Part shown: in pieces, positions 17,558 to 26,223 of the stretch
Layout: each line of letters opens with the position of its first letter
How positions within the stretch are numbered: the first letter of the stretch is position 1
Assembly: GCA_965201155.1 (NCBI GenBank)
Contig: OZ241752.1
Coordinates: 2,170,001-2,234,000 of the forward strand
DNA: 64,000 nt
Direction: 5' to 3'
From: JANQOH01 sp965201155
GTDB taxonomy: Bacteria > Pseudomonadota > Alphaproteobacteria > UBA7887
Translations under genes and position numbers: made by a program
Notes under the pieces: generated by a model
What the model was told of the DNA's origin: nothing
The model's input: the letters and a program-made list of their open reading frames with translations, nothing else
Databases searched by the model: none

Positions 17558-18349
17558 CGGCGTTCCGAGGAGCCTGTGCATACGCGTGTTCGATACGCGG
17601 CGATTATCCGACCAGAACTCGCGCGCCATGGGCGTCATGTCCGCCGCCGCTTGCGCGAACGGAACCAATGGCGGCGGCTCCCGGTCCAGCAGGGCGCACG
17701 CATAGGCGACGAGGTCTGCCGCCGCGGCGGGTTCATCATCGCAGACATTGAGCACCAGACCTGATTCGGGCGCTGCCGCCGACACCGCCAGAACCGCCGC
17801 CGCGTCGGCCACATGGATGCGCGAGAATTTGTGGCCGGGCTTGTCGATACGCTGCGCTGTGCCGGCCTCGATGCGGTCGAACACACTGCGTCCGGGGCCG
17901 TATATCCCCGCCAGGCGAAAGACATGAACCGGCTGCGGCACGGCTCGCCAGGCGGTTTCGGCAGCGGCGCGCGCCCGTCCGCGCCGACTGACCGGCGCGA
18001 CGGGCGTCATCTCGTCCACCAGCGCGCCGCCGCGGTCGCCATACACGCTGGTCGCGGAGAGATATCCGACCCACGCCAGACCGCGCTGCGCCGCCAGCGC
18101 CTGCCCCCATACCGCCAGCACCGGATCGTCGCCCCCTGTCGGCGGCACCGAACTCAGCACATGGGTGACATCGCCCGGGATGCAGCTATCGGCAAAGGGA
18201 AGCGGATTGACCCCCGCAGCGGCGAGGGCGGCGCGCCCGTCATCGCGGCGAGAAGTTGCGCTGACGCGCCCGCCGGCGGCCAGCCACTGCGCCGCCCATG
18301 CGCGCGCCGTATAACCGAAACCGAAACAAAGCAGATGCTGCCCGTTCAT
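17489..18349 (-). CDS. NAD(P)-binding epimerase/dehydratase family protein
   Basis: This 286-residue protein is an extended SDR-like Rossmann enzyme. It opens with LLCFGFGYTARAWA, in place of the classical GxxGxxG, as in the YeeZ group. It then has YLSATSVYGDRGG (the S-x-x-x-Y-G-D motif) and FRLAGIYGPGRSVFDRI. The substrate is unknown, and nucleotide-sugar or related functions are only guesses. ATG 18349 is 23 bases after the queG stop, so the two are probably co-transcribed. Confidence 0.8.
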   Translation of the reverse strand: MNGQHLLCFGFGYTARAWAAQWLAAGGRVSATSRRDDGRAALAAAGVNPLPFADSCIPGDVTHVLSSVPPTGGDDPVLAVWGQALAAQRGLAWVGYLSATSVYGDRGGALVDEMTPVAPVSRRGRARAAAETAWRAVPQPVHVFRLAGIYGPGRSVFDRIEAGTAQRIDKPGHKFSRIHVADAAAVLAVSAAAPESGLVLNVCDDEPAAAADLVAYACALLDREPPPLVPFAQAAADMTPMAREFWSDNRRVSNTRMHRLLGTPLRYPGFRQGLAAILRARRGAAR

Positions 18350-18372
18350 GGTAGGTTTTCTCTCCCATGCGT

Positions 18373-19521
18373 TCATTCCGCCGCCGCGTTCCATTCTTCC
18401 CGGACTGCTGGATCGCCTTCCTGCGATGCGTGCCGGGCACGCAGGGCCGCGAACGACGCCGGGGCTTCCAGACGCGCCAATGCCCACACGGCGGCGGCGC
18501 GTACCAGAGGCGACGGATCATGCAGGCGCGCCCGAGCGCACCCGGCGAGTGCCGCGTCGCCGCTGTTTCCTGCTGCGATCAGCACATTGCGGACGAACCG
18601 GTCGCGCCCGATGCGCTTGACCGGCGAACCGGCAAACAAGCTGCGAAACTTCGCATCATCGAGTGCGGCCAGGGCAGCAAGGCGCGGGGCATTGAGTTTG
18701 TCCCGCGACGTCAGTGCCGGCTCCGCGGTCGGCGCCGCAAACTTGTTCCAGGGGCACACGGCGAGACAATCATCGCAGCCATAGATGCGGTTGCCCATGG
18801 CCGCGCGCAGCGCGCGCGGAATGTGTCCCTTGTGTTCGATGGTCAGATAGGAAATACAGCGCCGCGCATCGAGCCGGTAAGGCGCCGGAAACGCATCGGT
18901 CGGGCAGGCATCCAGGCAGCGGCGGCAGCGCCCGCAATGATCGCCTTCTGCCGTGTCGTGCGCCAGTTCCAGGGTGGTCATCAGCGCTCCGAGAAACAGC
19001 CATGAGCCGTGCCGGCGCGAGACCAGATTTGTGTGCTTGCCCTGCCAGCCCAGTCCGGCGGCGGCGGCCAGCGGTTTCTCCAGCAATGGCGCGGTATCCA
19101 CAAACACCTTGACGTTGCCGCCAAGCCGCGCCGCAACCCAGCCCGCAAGCTGTTTCAGCCGGCCCTTGAGCAGCCGGTGATAGTCGCGATTGCGCGCATG
19201 AACTGAAATGGCGCCGGCGGTGCGGTCGCCGAGAATGGCGAGCGGATCGCCTGCCGGGCCGTAATTTGCCGCTACCATGACCAGGCTGCGGGCTTCCGGC
19301 CACAGCGCGTTGGGATGGCGCCGGCGCGCCAGCGTATCCGCCATCCAGCCCATGTCGCCATGCATGCCGGCGGCGATAAAGTCCGCCAGACGTTGTCCCG
19401 CCTCACCGCCGCCGTCCGGGCAGGTCATGCCGACGGCATCAAAACCCAGCGCCAGCGCGCGGCTGCGAATGCGGCGCGCCGCTTCCGCAGGCGGCGGGGG
19501 TTTACAGCGGGATGCCCTCAT
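18373..19521 (-). CDS. queG: Epoxyqueuosine reductase QueG
   Basis: This cobalamin- and Fe-S-dependent enzyme makes the final reduction step of queuosine in tRNA. The 382-residue protein has the N-terminal DUF1730 domain (GMTCPDGG, MGWMADTLARRRHP), two 4Fe-4S motifs (CGRCRRCLDACPTDAF and CDDCLAVCPWNKF) and a C-terminal HEAT-like tail (DPSPLVRAAAVWALARL). A longer frame would reach back into the divergent hslO gene, so I chose ATG 19521. Confidence 0.94.
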   Translation of the reverse strand: MRASRCKPPPPAEAARRIRSRALALGFDAVGMTCPDGGGEAGQRLADFIAAGMHGDMGWMADTLARRRHPNALWPEARSLVMVAANYGPAGDPLAILGDRTAGAISVHARNRDYHRLLKGRLKQLAGWVAARLGGNVKVFVDTAPLLEKPLAAAAGLGWQGKHTNLVSRRHGSWLFLGALMTTLELAHDTAEGDHCGRCRRCLDACPTDAFPAPYRLDARRCISYLTIEHKGHIPRALRAAMGNRIYGCDDCLAVCPWNKFAAPTAEPALTSRDKLNAPRLAALAALDDAKFRSLFAGSPVKRIGRDRFVRNVLIAAGNSGDAALAGCARARLHDPSPLVRAAAVWALARLEAPASFAALRARHASQEGDPAVREEWNAAAE

Positions 19522-19594
19522 GAGCGGCGCGTCCTTGTCATGCCGCAGGCGGAAATGCGCCGTAACGGCTCGCGTCATGCTATAGGGTGGGAGC

Positions 19595-20527
19595 ATGACT
19601 CTCATCGACCCCCATGAAGATATCATTCAGCCGTTTCGCGTCGATGCCCTTGACGGCCTCGGGCGGCTGGTGCGATTGGGCCCGGCGGTCCACGACATTC
19701 TGTCACGCCACGCCTATCCGCATGCGGTTTCCGTGCTGCTCGGCGAGGCTCTGGCCTTGACGGCGGCGCTGGCCGGCTCGCTCAAGTTCGAAGGCACCTT
19801 CACCACCCAGATGCAGGGCGACGGCCCGCTTCACCTGATGGTGGTCGATTACGGCACCGACGGTAGTTTGCGCGGCTATGCCGGGTTCGACCGTGCGCGG
19901 CTGGCCGAAGACGAGGCCCTTCCGCCGTCGGCGCCCGGCGATACCCGCCTCTTCGGCCGCGGACACATGGCGTTCACCATCGACCAGGGGCCGGAAACGG
20001 AACGCTATCAGGCGCTGGTGGCATTGGAAGGCGACTCGCTGGCGGCGAGCGCACATGGCTTCCTGGCGAGGTCCGAGCAACTGCGTTCCAGCGTCCATGC
20101 CGCGGCGGTGCACTGCCCGGGCGAAGATGGCGGCTCCGACCACTGGCGCGCCGGCAGCCTCATCATGCAGCAAATGCCGCGCAGCGACGGACGCACCGAG
20201 AGTGAGGATGACGCCCGCTCCGAGCGCTGGGCGGAAACCGAACGGCTGCTGACACGGCTGCGGCGCGCCGACCTTGCCGACCCGCTCGCTTTTCCGCGCG
20301 TGTTGATCGGGCCGCTGTTCGCCGGGCATGATGTGCGGCTGCACCCGGCGCGCGACCTCCATTTCGCCTGCCGCTGCACGGAGGCGCGCGCCGCCGCCGT
20401 CGTGAACGCCATTCCGCGCCGTGAACGCGCCGCGCTGGCCGATGACGGGCGCATCGAAGTGCGGTGCGATTTCTGCAACACACCCTATGCGTTCGATCTG
20501 GACGGCGCTCCTATCGTCGAAACGTGA
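19595..20527 (+). CDS. hslO: 33-kDa redox-regulated chaperone Hsp33 (HslO)
   Basis: This holdase chaperone is activated by oxidation. The 310-residue protein has the N-terminal Hsp33 domain (HAVSVLLGEALALTAALAGSLKFEGTFTTQMQGDGPL) and the C-terminal zinc-binding Cys-x-Cys (ACRCTE) and Cys-x-x-Cys (RCDFCNTPY) pairs that form the redox switch. The ATG follows GTGGGAG. It is divergent from queG and followed by a small lipoprotein gene. Confidence 0.95.
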   Translation: MTLIDPHEDIIQPFRVDALDGLGRLVRLGPAVHDILSRHAYPHAVSVLLGEALALTAALAGSLKFEGTFTTQMQGDGPLHLMVVDYGTDGSLRGYAGFDRARLAEDEALPPSAPGDTRLFGRGHMAFTIDQGPETERYQALVALEGDSLAASAHGFLARSEQLRSSVHAAAVHCPGEDGGSDHWRAGSLIMQQMPRSDGRTESEDDARSERWAETERLLTRLRRADLADPLAFPRVLIGPLFAGHDVRLHPARDLHFACRCTEARAAAVVNAIPRRERAALADDGRIEVRCDFCNTPYAFDLDGAPIVET

Positions 20528-20574
20528 CGATGGAAACCGCGCCGCACGATGCGAAATCCTGGCAGGGGAACACC

Positions 20575-21216
20575 ATGACAGGCACACCGAAACAGTACCG
20601 GAGGACGGACAGTCTGAAGCCTCTCACAGGCCTGTTGCTGGCAGCGATGCTGGTGCTGGCGGCCTGCGATACGCCGCCGCAGCTCCATTATCCGGAGATT
20701 TCCTTTGCCGACCGCCCGCCGCTGCGCATCGCCGCTGCAAGCCTGGAAATCGTCGATGCCTATTCGCCACCGCTGGCGCCGCCGCATGTCGAACATCTGG
20801 CGCCGGCAGTGCCCAGCATCGTGTTCCGGCGCTGGGCCGAACGGCGCCTGATACCGGCCGGCGGGGGTGCGCATCTGCGTGTCACCATTGAGGATGCGCG
20901 GATCGTCGAAACGCCGCTGCCGGTCAACGAAACGCTGATGGACAATCTGACAGTGGAACAGGCGGCTCGGCTCGACGGATATGGCGCCGTATCCGTGGCG
21001 TTGATCGGGACGGCGGGCGACGAACTGGCGCGTGTGCGCGGCGAAGCGATGCGCAGCCGCTCGATTCCGGAGGACGCGACAATCAATGAGCGCAGGGAAC
21101 TGATGTACCAGATTACCGAATCGCTGGCGCGGGCGCTGGACGGCGTTCTGGAGGAGCACATTCTCAGGCATTTCGCCGACTGGCTGCGGCAGGGTTCCGG
21201 TGAGGTGCGGTCGTAA
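20575..21216 (+). CDS. Hypothetical lipoprotein
   Basis: This 213-residue protein has a signal ending LLLAAMLVLAAC. The mature part has alternating strands and helices: FADRPPLRIAAASLEIVDAY, a TPLP-VNETLM turn, then helix-rich DATINERRELMYQITESLARALDGVLEEHILRHFADWL. I know similar uncharacterised lipoproteins next to hslO in alphaproteobacteria, but no function. AGGGGAACACC precedes the ATG, and 47 bases separate it from hslO. Confidence 0.7.
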   Translation: MTGTPKQYRRTDSLKPLTGLLLAAMLVLAACDTPPQLHYPEISFADRPPLRIAAASLEIVDAYSPPLAPPHVEHLAPAVPSIVFRRWAERRLIPAGGGAHLRVTIEDARIVETPLPVNETLMDNLTVEQAARLDGYGAVSVALIGTAGDELARVRGEAMRSRSIPEDATINERRELMYQITESLARALDGVLEEHILRHFADWLRQGSGEVRS

Positions 21217-21408
21217 CCGTTGCGGCAGAGTTCAATGCGTTATATTTGCTGCTGCCATGTATTCGACACTATGTTTCCATATTTCCGGCGTCTTGTAGCC
21301 CTAGTCTGCTTTGTTGAAGCGTCATGCAAAGGATTGGCTGGCGCTAAAGGGCTCATACAAGACTGCGATGGCGGCTGATATTTTAGACGCTGTTGGGAGG
21401 GATTTTCA

Positions 21409-22491
21409 ATGCTGGCGAAAAGGTTGAAGATCGCCCGCGCTGCAGCGGGGTATTCGCTCAGGGACCTTTCGGCAAAAATTGACAAGCGTGTTACTGCACA
21501 GGCAATCGGCAAATACGAACGGGGCGAATCCATGCCCGATTCTGGCGTACTTGTTGCGCTGGCCGAAGCCCTCAAGGTTTCCACCGACTATCTCCTCGGC
21601 GAACAGGAAATGGTGTTTGAAGGGGTGGAATTCAGGAAGACCAAGGGAGTCGGGCGCCGCGATGAGATGCGCCTCGAAGCCAGCATAATCCGCTTGCTCG
21701 AATGCTATCTGATGGTCGAGGAACTGCTCGGCCTGCGCAGCGTGGAATGGCGCTATCCGCGCGAAGCGCCCTATCCCGTGGTGCGCGACATAGCAGAGGC
21801 CGACCGCGCCGCCCAGGCGCTGCGCTCCCATTGGGACATCGGTACCGATCCCGTCCCCAATTTTTTCGAATTGTTGGAGGAGCAGGGGATCAAGGTCCTG
21901 CCCGCCGACCTGCCCGACATAGACGGCCTTACGGCGCGCGTGCGGCGTCGGCAAAAACCCTCGGTCACGGTCATTCTCGTCAATGACCGGCACTCCAGTG
22001 AGCGGCAACGCTTCACCCTCGCGCGCGAACTCGGCCACCTGATCATGAACATTGCCGCGACGATCGACGCGGAGCGTGCGGCGAACCGTTTTGCCGGCGC
22101 CTTCCTCATGCCGGCGGAAAGCCTGTGGGCAGAGGTCGGAAAGCACCGCACCTCCCTTGGCGGCAGGGAGCTCGCCGCCCTCAAGAAACGCTTCGGCGCC
22201 AGTATTCACGCGCTTACCTATCGCTGCCTGGATCTCGGCATTATCGGCGCCCCGCTGTTCCGGAAACTTATCGCCGAATATGACCGGCTCGGCTGGCGCC
22301 GCGCGCATTACAGCGAACCCTATGCCCTCCCACGTGAACAGGCGACACGCTTCCAGCGCCTGACCTTTCGCGCCTATGCGGAAGGCGCTCTCACCGAACA
22401 GAAGGCGGCGGAACTGCTCGGCCTTTCGGCGCGCCAGCTCAGCGCCGGCATGAATGTCGCCTCCGCCGTGGAAACCACTGAACCCGAATAA
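21409..22491 (+). CDS. XRE-family HTH and ImmA/IrrE metallopeptidase-like regulator, 3' end displaced by an IS
   Basis: The 360-residue frame has an N-terminal HTH (LKIARAAAGYSLRDLSAKI...QAIGKYERGESMP) at about 5-62. A COG2856/ImmA-IrrE domain lies at about 150-300 and includes FTLARELGHLIMN and RAANRFAGAFLMP. In the usual zinc motif HExxH the first His is Arg here (Arg206, Glu207, His210), so metal binding may be lost. Such proteins are antitoxin or stress regulators. The last four residues (EPE and the Glu before the stop) come from the left end of the IS1380-like element. Without the IS the frame would continue into 24088-24129. A GGGAGGG element precedes the ATG. Confidence 0.85.
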   Translation: MLAKRLKIARAAAGYSLRDLSAKIDKRVTAQAIGKYERGESMPDSGVLVALAEALKVSTDYLLGEQEMVFEGVEFRKTKGVGRRDEMRLEASIIRLLECYLMVEELLGLRSVEWRYPREAPYPVVRDIAEADRAAQALRSHWDIGTDPVPNFFELLEEQGIKVLPADLPDIDGLTARVRRRQKPSVTVILVNDRHSSERQRFTLARELGHLIMNIAATIDAERAANRFAGAFLMPAESLWAEVGKHRTSLGGRELAALKKRFGASIHALTYRCLDLGIIGAPLFRKLIAEYDRLGWRRAHYSEPYALPREQATRFQRLTFRAYAEGALTEQKAAELLGLSARQLSAGMNVASAVETTEPE

Positions 22492-24087
22492 TTCACGTTG
22501 AGGATTTATATGGGTTGGCGGGCGTGGACTAAGGTATTGAAACGGCGTATGAATAGGTATGCGAACTGCTCATAACGCCAACACCGCAGAAACCCCCGCC
22601 CGCCATGTCCGATCATACGCCGTTTCTCCCCGGTTTGTCACCTTTGAAAGGCCGCTCGCTTCACCTTCGGTTCGATGCTGGTGCCCTGTCTTCGAACGGC
22701 GGTGCGCTGATACTGCGTGAAATCGAACGCAAGCTCGGCATCGCCAACTTGATGGCGTCGTGCGTTGTCGACCGAAGACGCGCAGAGCGCACCCGGCACG
22801 ATTACGCCACCATGATCCGGGCCCGTATGATGGCCATTGCGTGCGGCTGCGAAGACTGCAACGACCTTGATGCGCTGCGTCACGACCCGGCTCTCAAGAT
22901 TGCCTGCGAGCGCCTGCCTGAGGCGGAGATCGGCCTGCCATCGCAACCCACCCTGTCGCGGTTTGAGAACCTGCCCGATTGGCGCGCGCTGGTGCGCATG
23001 GGGCAGCGCTTCATCGACCTGTTCTGCGACAGCTACCGCACTGTGCCGAAACGCATCGTGCTGGACATCGACGACACAATCGACCGCACTTATGGCGCTC
23101 AACAACTGTCCTTGTTCAGCACCCATGCGGGCGGGCGGTGCCTGCAACCGATCCACATCTACGAAGCGCGGAGCGGCAAACCGGTTGCCTGTGTCCTGCG
23201 ACCGGGCAAGCGGCCTTCCGGTGTCGAGGCGGCGCGCGTGCTGCGCTTTGTCATCCAACGCATTCGCACCCTGTGGCCACGAACAGAGATCATGGTGCGC
23301 GGCGATGGGCATTATGGGACGCCGGAGGTCATGGACCTGCTCGAACAGAGGAACTGCCCCTACATGTTCGGATTACCCGGCAATGCGCGCCTGCACGACA
23401 TCGCCCGGCCCTGGGGTGAAGATACCGCTGTCCGCCGCGCCCGAAGCGGCGAGAAGACCCTGCGCCGCTGCTACCAGGCCAGCTATGCCGCCCAGAGCTG
23501 GTCAAGGCCGCGCCGCATCATCGCCCGCGTCGAGGCATCCATCAAGCACGGCGTGTGCACCCGCTTCATCGTCACCAATCTCACAGGCCGCGCCGCCTGG
23601 CTCTACAAGAAGGTCTATTGTGTCCGCGGGCGTATGGAGAACATGATCAAGGAGCACAAGCGTTACACCCAGTCCGACCGCACTTCATGCCATCGCTGGG
23701 AAGCCAACCAGTGCCGCCTGTTCCTCCACACTGCAGCCTACTGGCTGCTCTGGCAACTCAGAAGCGCGGCATCAAGGCGCTCGCGTTGGCGAACCGCCAC
23801 ATTCCATACAATCCGCACCACATTCCTGAAAATCGCGGTGCGGGTTCAGCAGCGGAAATCCCGTATCGCCCTCTCGATATCCCGGCATACGCCAAACCAG
23901 CCGATGCTCGCGATCATGCTCCAACGCATCGCCGCTCAAGGGCCTTGACAGGTGCGGCAAGTGCCGCAGATCAGCCCCAAACACCAACCCCCAACCAAGA
24001 CAAATCAGCCACGCAAAACCCGTAACCCCGGGCGAAAAAACTCGCCTGTACGACAACTAATTCTACCGTCATGAATAATGCGGGGTC
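22480..24087 (+). mobile_element. IS1380-family insertion sequence, apparently complete
   Basis: The element is about 1608 bases. The left end GAACCCGAATAATTCACG (22480-22497) and the reverse complement of the right end, GACCCCGCATTATTCATG (24070-24087), match at 14 of 18 positions. ACT stands directly outside both ends (22477-22479 and 24088-24090); a four-base CACT duplication is also possible if the right end is placed one base earlier. It carries one transposase gene. Insertion is inside the 3' end of the XRE-ImmA gene, and joining the flanks restores an open frame. That supports the boundaries. Confidence 0.85.
22605..23948 (+). CDS. IS1380-family transposase
   Basis: This 447-residue DDE transposase carries the IS1380 hallmarks. 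The N-terminal segment is LRFDAGALSSNGGALILREIERKLG. It then has the acidic motif IVLDIDDTIDRTYG, MVRGDGHYGTPEVMDLLEQRN with the second Asp, and the C-terminal YCVRGRMENMIKEHKRYTQSDRTSCHRWEANQCRLFLHTAAYWLLW with the Glu. The frame is intact and of normal length, so the element may still be mobile. Confidence 0.95.
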   Translation: MSDHTPFLPGLSPLKGRSLHLRFDAGALSSNGGALILREIERKLGIANLMASCVVDRRRAERTRHDYATMIRARMMAIACGCEDCNDLDALRHDPALKIACERLPEAEIGLPSQPTLSRFENLPDWRALVRMGQRFIDLFCDSYRTVPKRIVLDIDDTIDRTYGAQQLSLFSTHAGGRCLQPIHIYEARSGKPVACVLRPGKRPSGVEAARVLRFVIQRIRTLWPRTEIMVRGDGHYGTPEVMDLLEQRNCPYMFGLPGNARLHDIARPWGEDTAVRRARSGEKTLRRCYQASYAAQSWSRPRRIIARVEASIKHGVCTRFIVTNLTGRAAWLYKKVYCVRGRMENMIKEHKRYTQSDRTSCHRWEANQCRLFLHTAAYWLLWQLRSAASRRSRWRTATFHTIRTTFLKIAVRVQQRKSRIALSISRHTPNQPMLAIMLQRIAAQGP

Positions 24088-24129
24088 ACTAACTCGAACA
24101 CGATTACAGTGGATGAAGCCCTGTCATAG
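24088..24129 (+). pseudogene. Displaced 3' end of the XRE-ImmA gene
   Basis: Starting from ACT just outside the right end of the IS, the frame reads T-N-S-N-T-I-T-V-D-E-A-L-S and then TAG at 24127-24129. This continues exactly in phase from the last host codon before the IS (ACT at 22477-22479). It is therefore probably the original C-terminus. It now has no start and is separated from its gene by the element. Confidence 0.6.
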
Positions 24130-24216
24130 TGCGCCTTCGGCGCGAACTGGCGCCTGCCGCGCAATCCCGTCATAATCGGCCGCAGCAGGGAGAACCGACC
24201 GCGAAGGAGAACCACC

Positions 24217-24690
24217 ATGGGAGCTCAGGTACAGGCCGCTGCGCCAGCTCGTGACAGGAGCCTTACCGTCAGCCGCGCCGCCGACGGCGCGTTCGAAACC
24301 GATGGGTTGCGTGAGGAATTCGTCTATCGCGACCTGGGTGCTGCCGACGCCACCCATGGCGGCGTGCATGCCCATATCATCAAGGCCAGACACCTGCGCG
24401 GCGGCCATAACGGACTGCACCGCCACATTGTGGATTTCCAGTTCGCCATGGTGCTCGAAGGCTGGGTCAGCTTCTTCTATGACGGCCACGGTGAAATACT
24501 CTACCGCAAGGGCGACGCGGTAACCGTGCCGGGCGGTTTACTCCACGAACTGCGTGACTATTCGGAAGACCTCGAACTGCTCGAAATTACCTCCCCCGCA
24601 ATATACGACACCATCCGGGAAGATGGTTCGCGCATGCCGACACCCGGACAGAAGGAACGCATCGGCGAGCGTCTCGCCGAGGGGCAATGA
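24217..24690 (+). CDS. Cupin domain protein
   Basis: This 157-residue single-domain cupin shows the metal-binding pattern GGHNGLHRHIVDFQFAMVLEGWVSFFYDG (His and acidic or Gln ligands) and the second motif GDAVTVPGGLLHELRDYSEDLELLEI. Small cupins of this kind are often dioxygenases, isomerases or ligand-sensing proteins, and the sequence does not decide between these. A strong GAAGGAG element precedes the ATG. Its stop overlaps the ATG of the following hydrolase gene (ATGA), so they probably work together. Confidence 0.85.
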   Translation: MGAQVQAAAPARDRSLTVSRAADGAFETDGLREEFVYRDLGAADATHGGVHAHIIKARHLRGGHNGLHRHIVDFQFAMVLEGWVSFFYDGHGEILYRKGDAVTVPGGLLHELRDYSEDLELLEITSPAIYDTIREDGSRMPTPGQKERIGERLAEGQ

Positions 24691-25553
24691 CCGCCGCTGC
24701 CGCCTGGCGTGGATATGACCGCGCCGCGCTCGACGCCCAATACAACAATCGCCGGCGGTTCCCTGATTATGTGACGCGCTTTGCCGCCTGGGCGGAATGG
24801 AGCGCCGAAACGCGCACGCGCCGCCACGGCCGATGCGACATTGCTTTCGGCGGCCAGCCCATCGAAAGGCTGGATGTGTTCCCCGCCGGCGCCGGCGCAC
24901 CGATCTGGCTGTTCATCCATGGCGGCTACTGGTATTCGCTCGACAAGAGCGACTTCTCCTATGTCGCCGACGGCATGGCGCCGCACGGCGTCACCACCGC
25001 GGTCAACAATTATGTCCTGGCGCCGCATGCCGATATGGACGAGATCGTGCGCCAGAACCGCGCCGCCGCGGCATGGCTGTGGCGCCATGCTGACTCTTTC
25101 GGCGGCGACCGAAACCGCATCTACGCGACCGGCCACTCCGCCGGCGGGCATCTGGCGGCCATGCTGCTGGCCACCGACTGGCCGTCCTTCGCCGGCGATC
25201 TGCCGCCGGACCTCGTAAAGGGCGCCTGTTCGATATCGGGGCTGTTCGAGCTAGAGCCCCTCCGCCTCTCCTATCTCAATGAAACGCTGCGCCTGAGCGA
25301 GGAAATGGCGGCGCGCAACTCGCCGGCCTTGCTTGACTATCCGCAATCCGCGCCGCTGTTCGTGATCGTCGGGGAGGACGAGTCGCCGGAATATCACCGC
25401 CAGTCGGCCGACATGGCGGCAAAATGGCGCCGCCTCGGCTATCCGTGCGAGACACTCACCCCGAATGATCTCGACCACTTTGCCATCGTGGATTCGCTGA
25501 TCGACCCGGACGCTGACCTCGTTCGCCGCCAACTCGCCCACATGCCCTGGTAG
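24687..25553 (+). CDS. Alpha/beta hydrolase, kynurenine formamidase (arylformamidase)-like
   Basis: This 288-residue esterase-like enzyme has the HGGYWYSLDKSD oxyanion motif near residue 80, the nucleophile elbow ATGHSAGGHLAAML, an acidic residue in VGEDESPEYH and a catalytic His in LDHFAIVDSL. The HGGYW plus GHSAGG pattern and an N-terminal LDAQYNNRRRFPDY segment match arylformamidases of tryptophan degradation and related ring-opening hydrolases. No kynureninase or tryptophan dioxygenase gene is nearby. Its 3' end overlaps the convergent RloB-like frame by 98 bases. Confidence 0.8.
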   Translation: MTAAAAWRGYDRAALDAQYNNRRRFPDYVTRFAAWAEWSAETRTRRHGRCDIAFGGQPIERLDVFPAGAGAPIWLFIHGGYWYSLDKSDFSYVADGMAPHGVTTAVNNYVLAPHADMDEIVRQNRAAAAWLWRHADSFGGDRNRIYATGHSAGGHLAAMLLATDWPSFAGDLPPDLVKGACSISGLFELEPLRLSYLNETLRLSEEMAARNSPALLDYPQSAPLFVIVGEDESPEYHRQSADMAAKWRRLGYPCETLTPNDLDHFAIVDSLIDPDADLVRRQLAHMPW

Positions 25554-26220
25554 GCTCAGCGCCGCCGGGACCACATTTCTGCGGCGGACCCGGTAAGGGT
25601 CGCTGTCCTTCGTTTGCAAGTTCGACGGATCGTCGGCTGTGCGGCGGCTCACCGGTAATGAGGTACCGTACGAGGTTCAGCGTCGTCGAGACCCATCGTA
25701 TTCCTTCGTCGTGCCGCGCAACGCGCCGAAGGTCCTCAATGCCGAAGCGTTTGCGCAATGCGTGAGCGGATGCCGGCTTCTTGTAATCGGGCCAAAGGCT
25801 CCGCAATCTCCGTGTGGCATCGTCAGCCGTCGGCCGTTGCGTCTCCTGACCGCGATGCAGCCGCAGCAAAAGGCTCTCCAGGTTCGGCTTGAGGTAAACG
25901 CCGTATAACCCGTATCGCTCCAGGGCCGCCGCGGGATCGCGCCCGGATCGTATGTCTCCCCGTAACCGATCAGAGTCCAGCAGGACGAATCCGGCATTGA
26001 ACGGGTCGTTCGGAGATTGTTCGCGATCATAGCGTGCATTGGCAAACTGCACGATAGCAAGACTGTCTCCGCCTCCGGCGACGTGAATATCCAGATGAAC
26101 CCGGAGCCCTTGCTCGTCGCAAAGAAATTGCAGCCAGGCCGCCAGGGACTGTTCGCTTTCACCTTCCGCAGCGACAAAGAAGCGTGTCCTCCGGAGAACG
26201 CGCGATCGCCGGCGAGGCAT
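25456..26220 (-). CDS. RloB/AbiLii-like TOPRIM-type effector
   Basis: This 254-residue protein follows the RloA-like ATPase by three bases. The N-terminus TRFFVAAEGESEQSLAAWLQFL matches the RloB pattern, with Glu19 and Glu21-Glu23. GFVLLDSDRLRGD supplies the Asp82-x-Asp84 pair, so the TOPRIM-like acidic residues are present. RloB with RloA is the AbiL-type abortive-infection pair. After about residue 222 the frame runs antisense to the hydrolase gene and becomes Gly/Arg-rich, so its natural C-terminus may have been lost or altered at the edge of the insertion. Confidence 0.65.
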   Translation of the reverse strand: MPRRRSRVLRRTRFFVAAEGESEQSLAAWLQFLCDEQGLRVHLDIHVAGGGDSLAIVQFANARYDREQSPNDPFNAGFVLLDSDRLRGDIRSGRDPAAALERYGLYGVYLKPNLESLLLRLHRGQETQRPTADDATRRLRSLWPDYKKPASAHALRKRFGIEDLRRVARHDEGIRWVSTTLNLVRYLITGEPPHSRRSVELANEGQRPLPGPPQKCGPGGAEPTRACGRVGGERGQRPGRSANPRWQSGRDHSG

Positions 26221-26223
26221 CTG

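Noticed and set aside
22480..22604. Alternative IS1380 left end at the start of the transposase leader
   Set aside because: Only the pair at 22480 and 24087 gives matching inverted repeats, a short duplication and a restored host frame.
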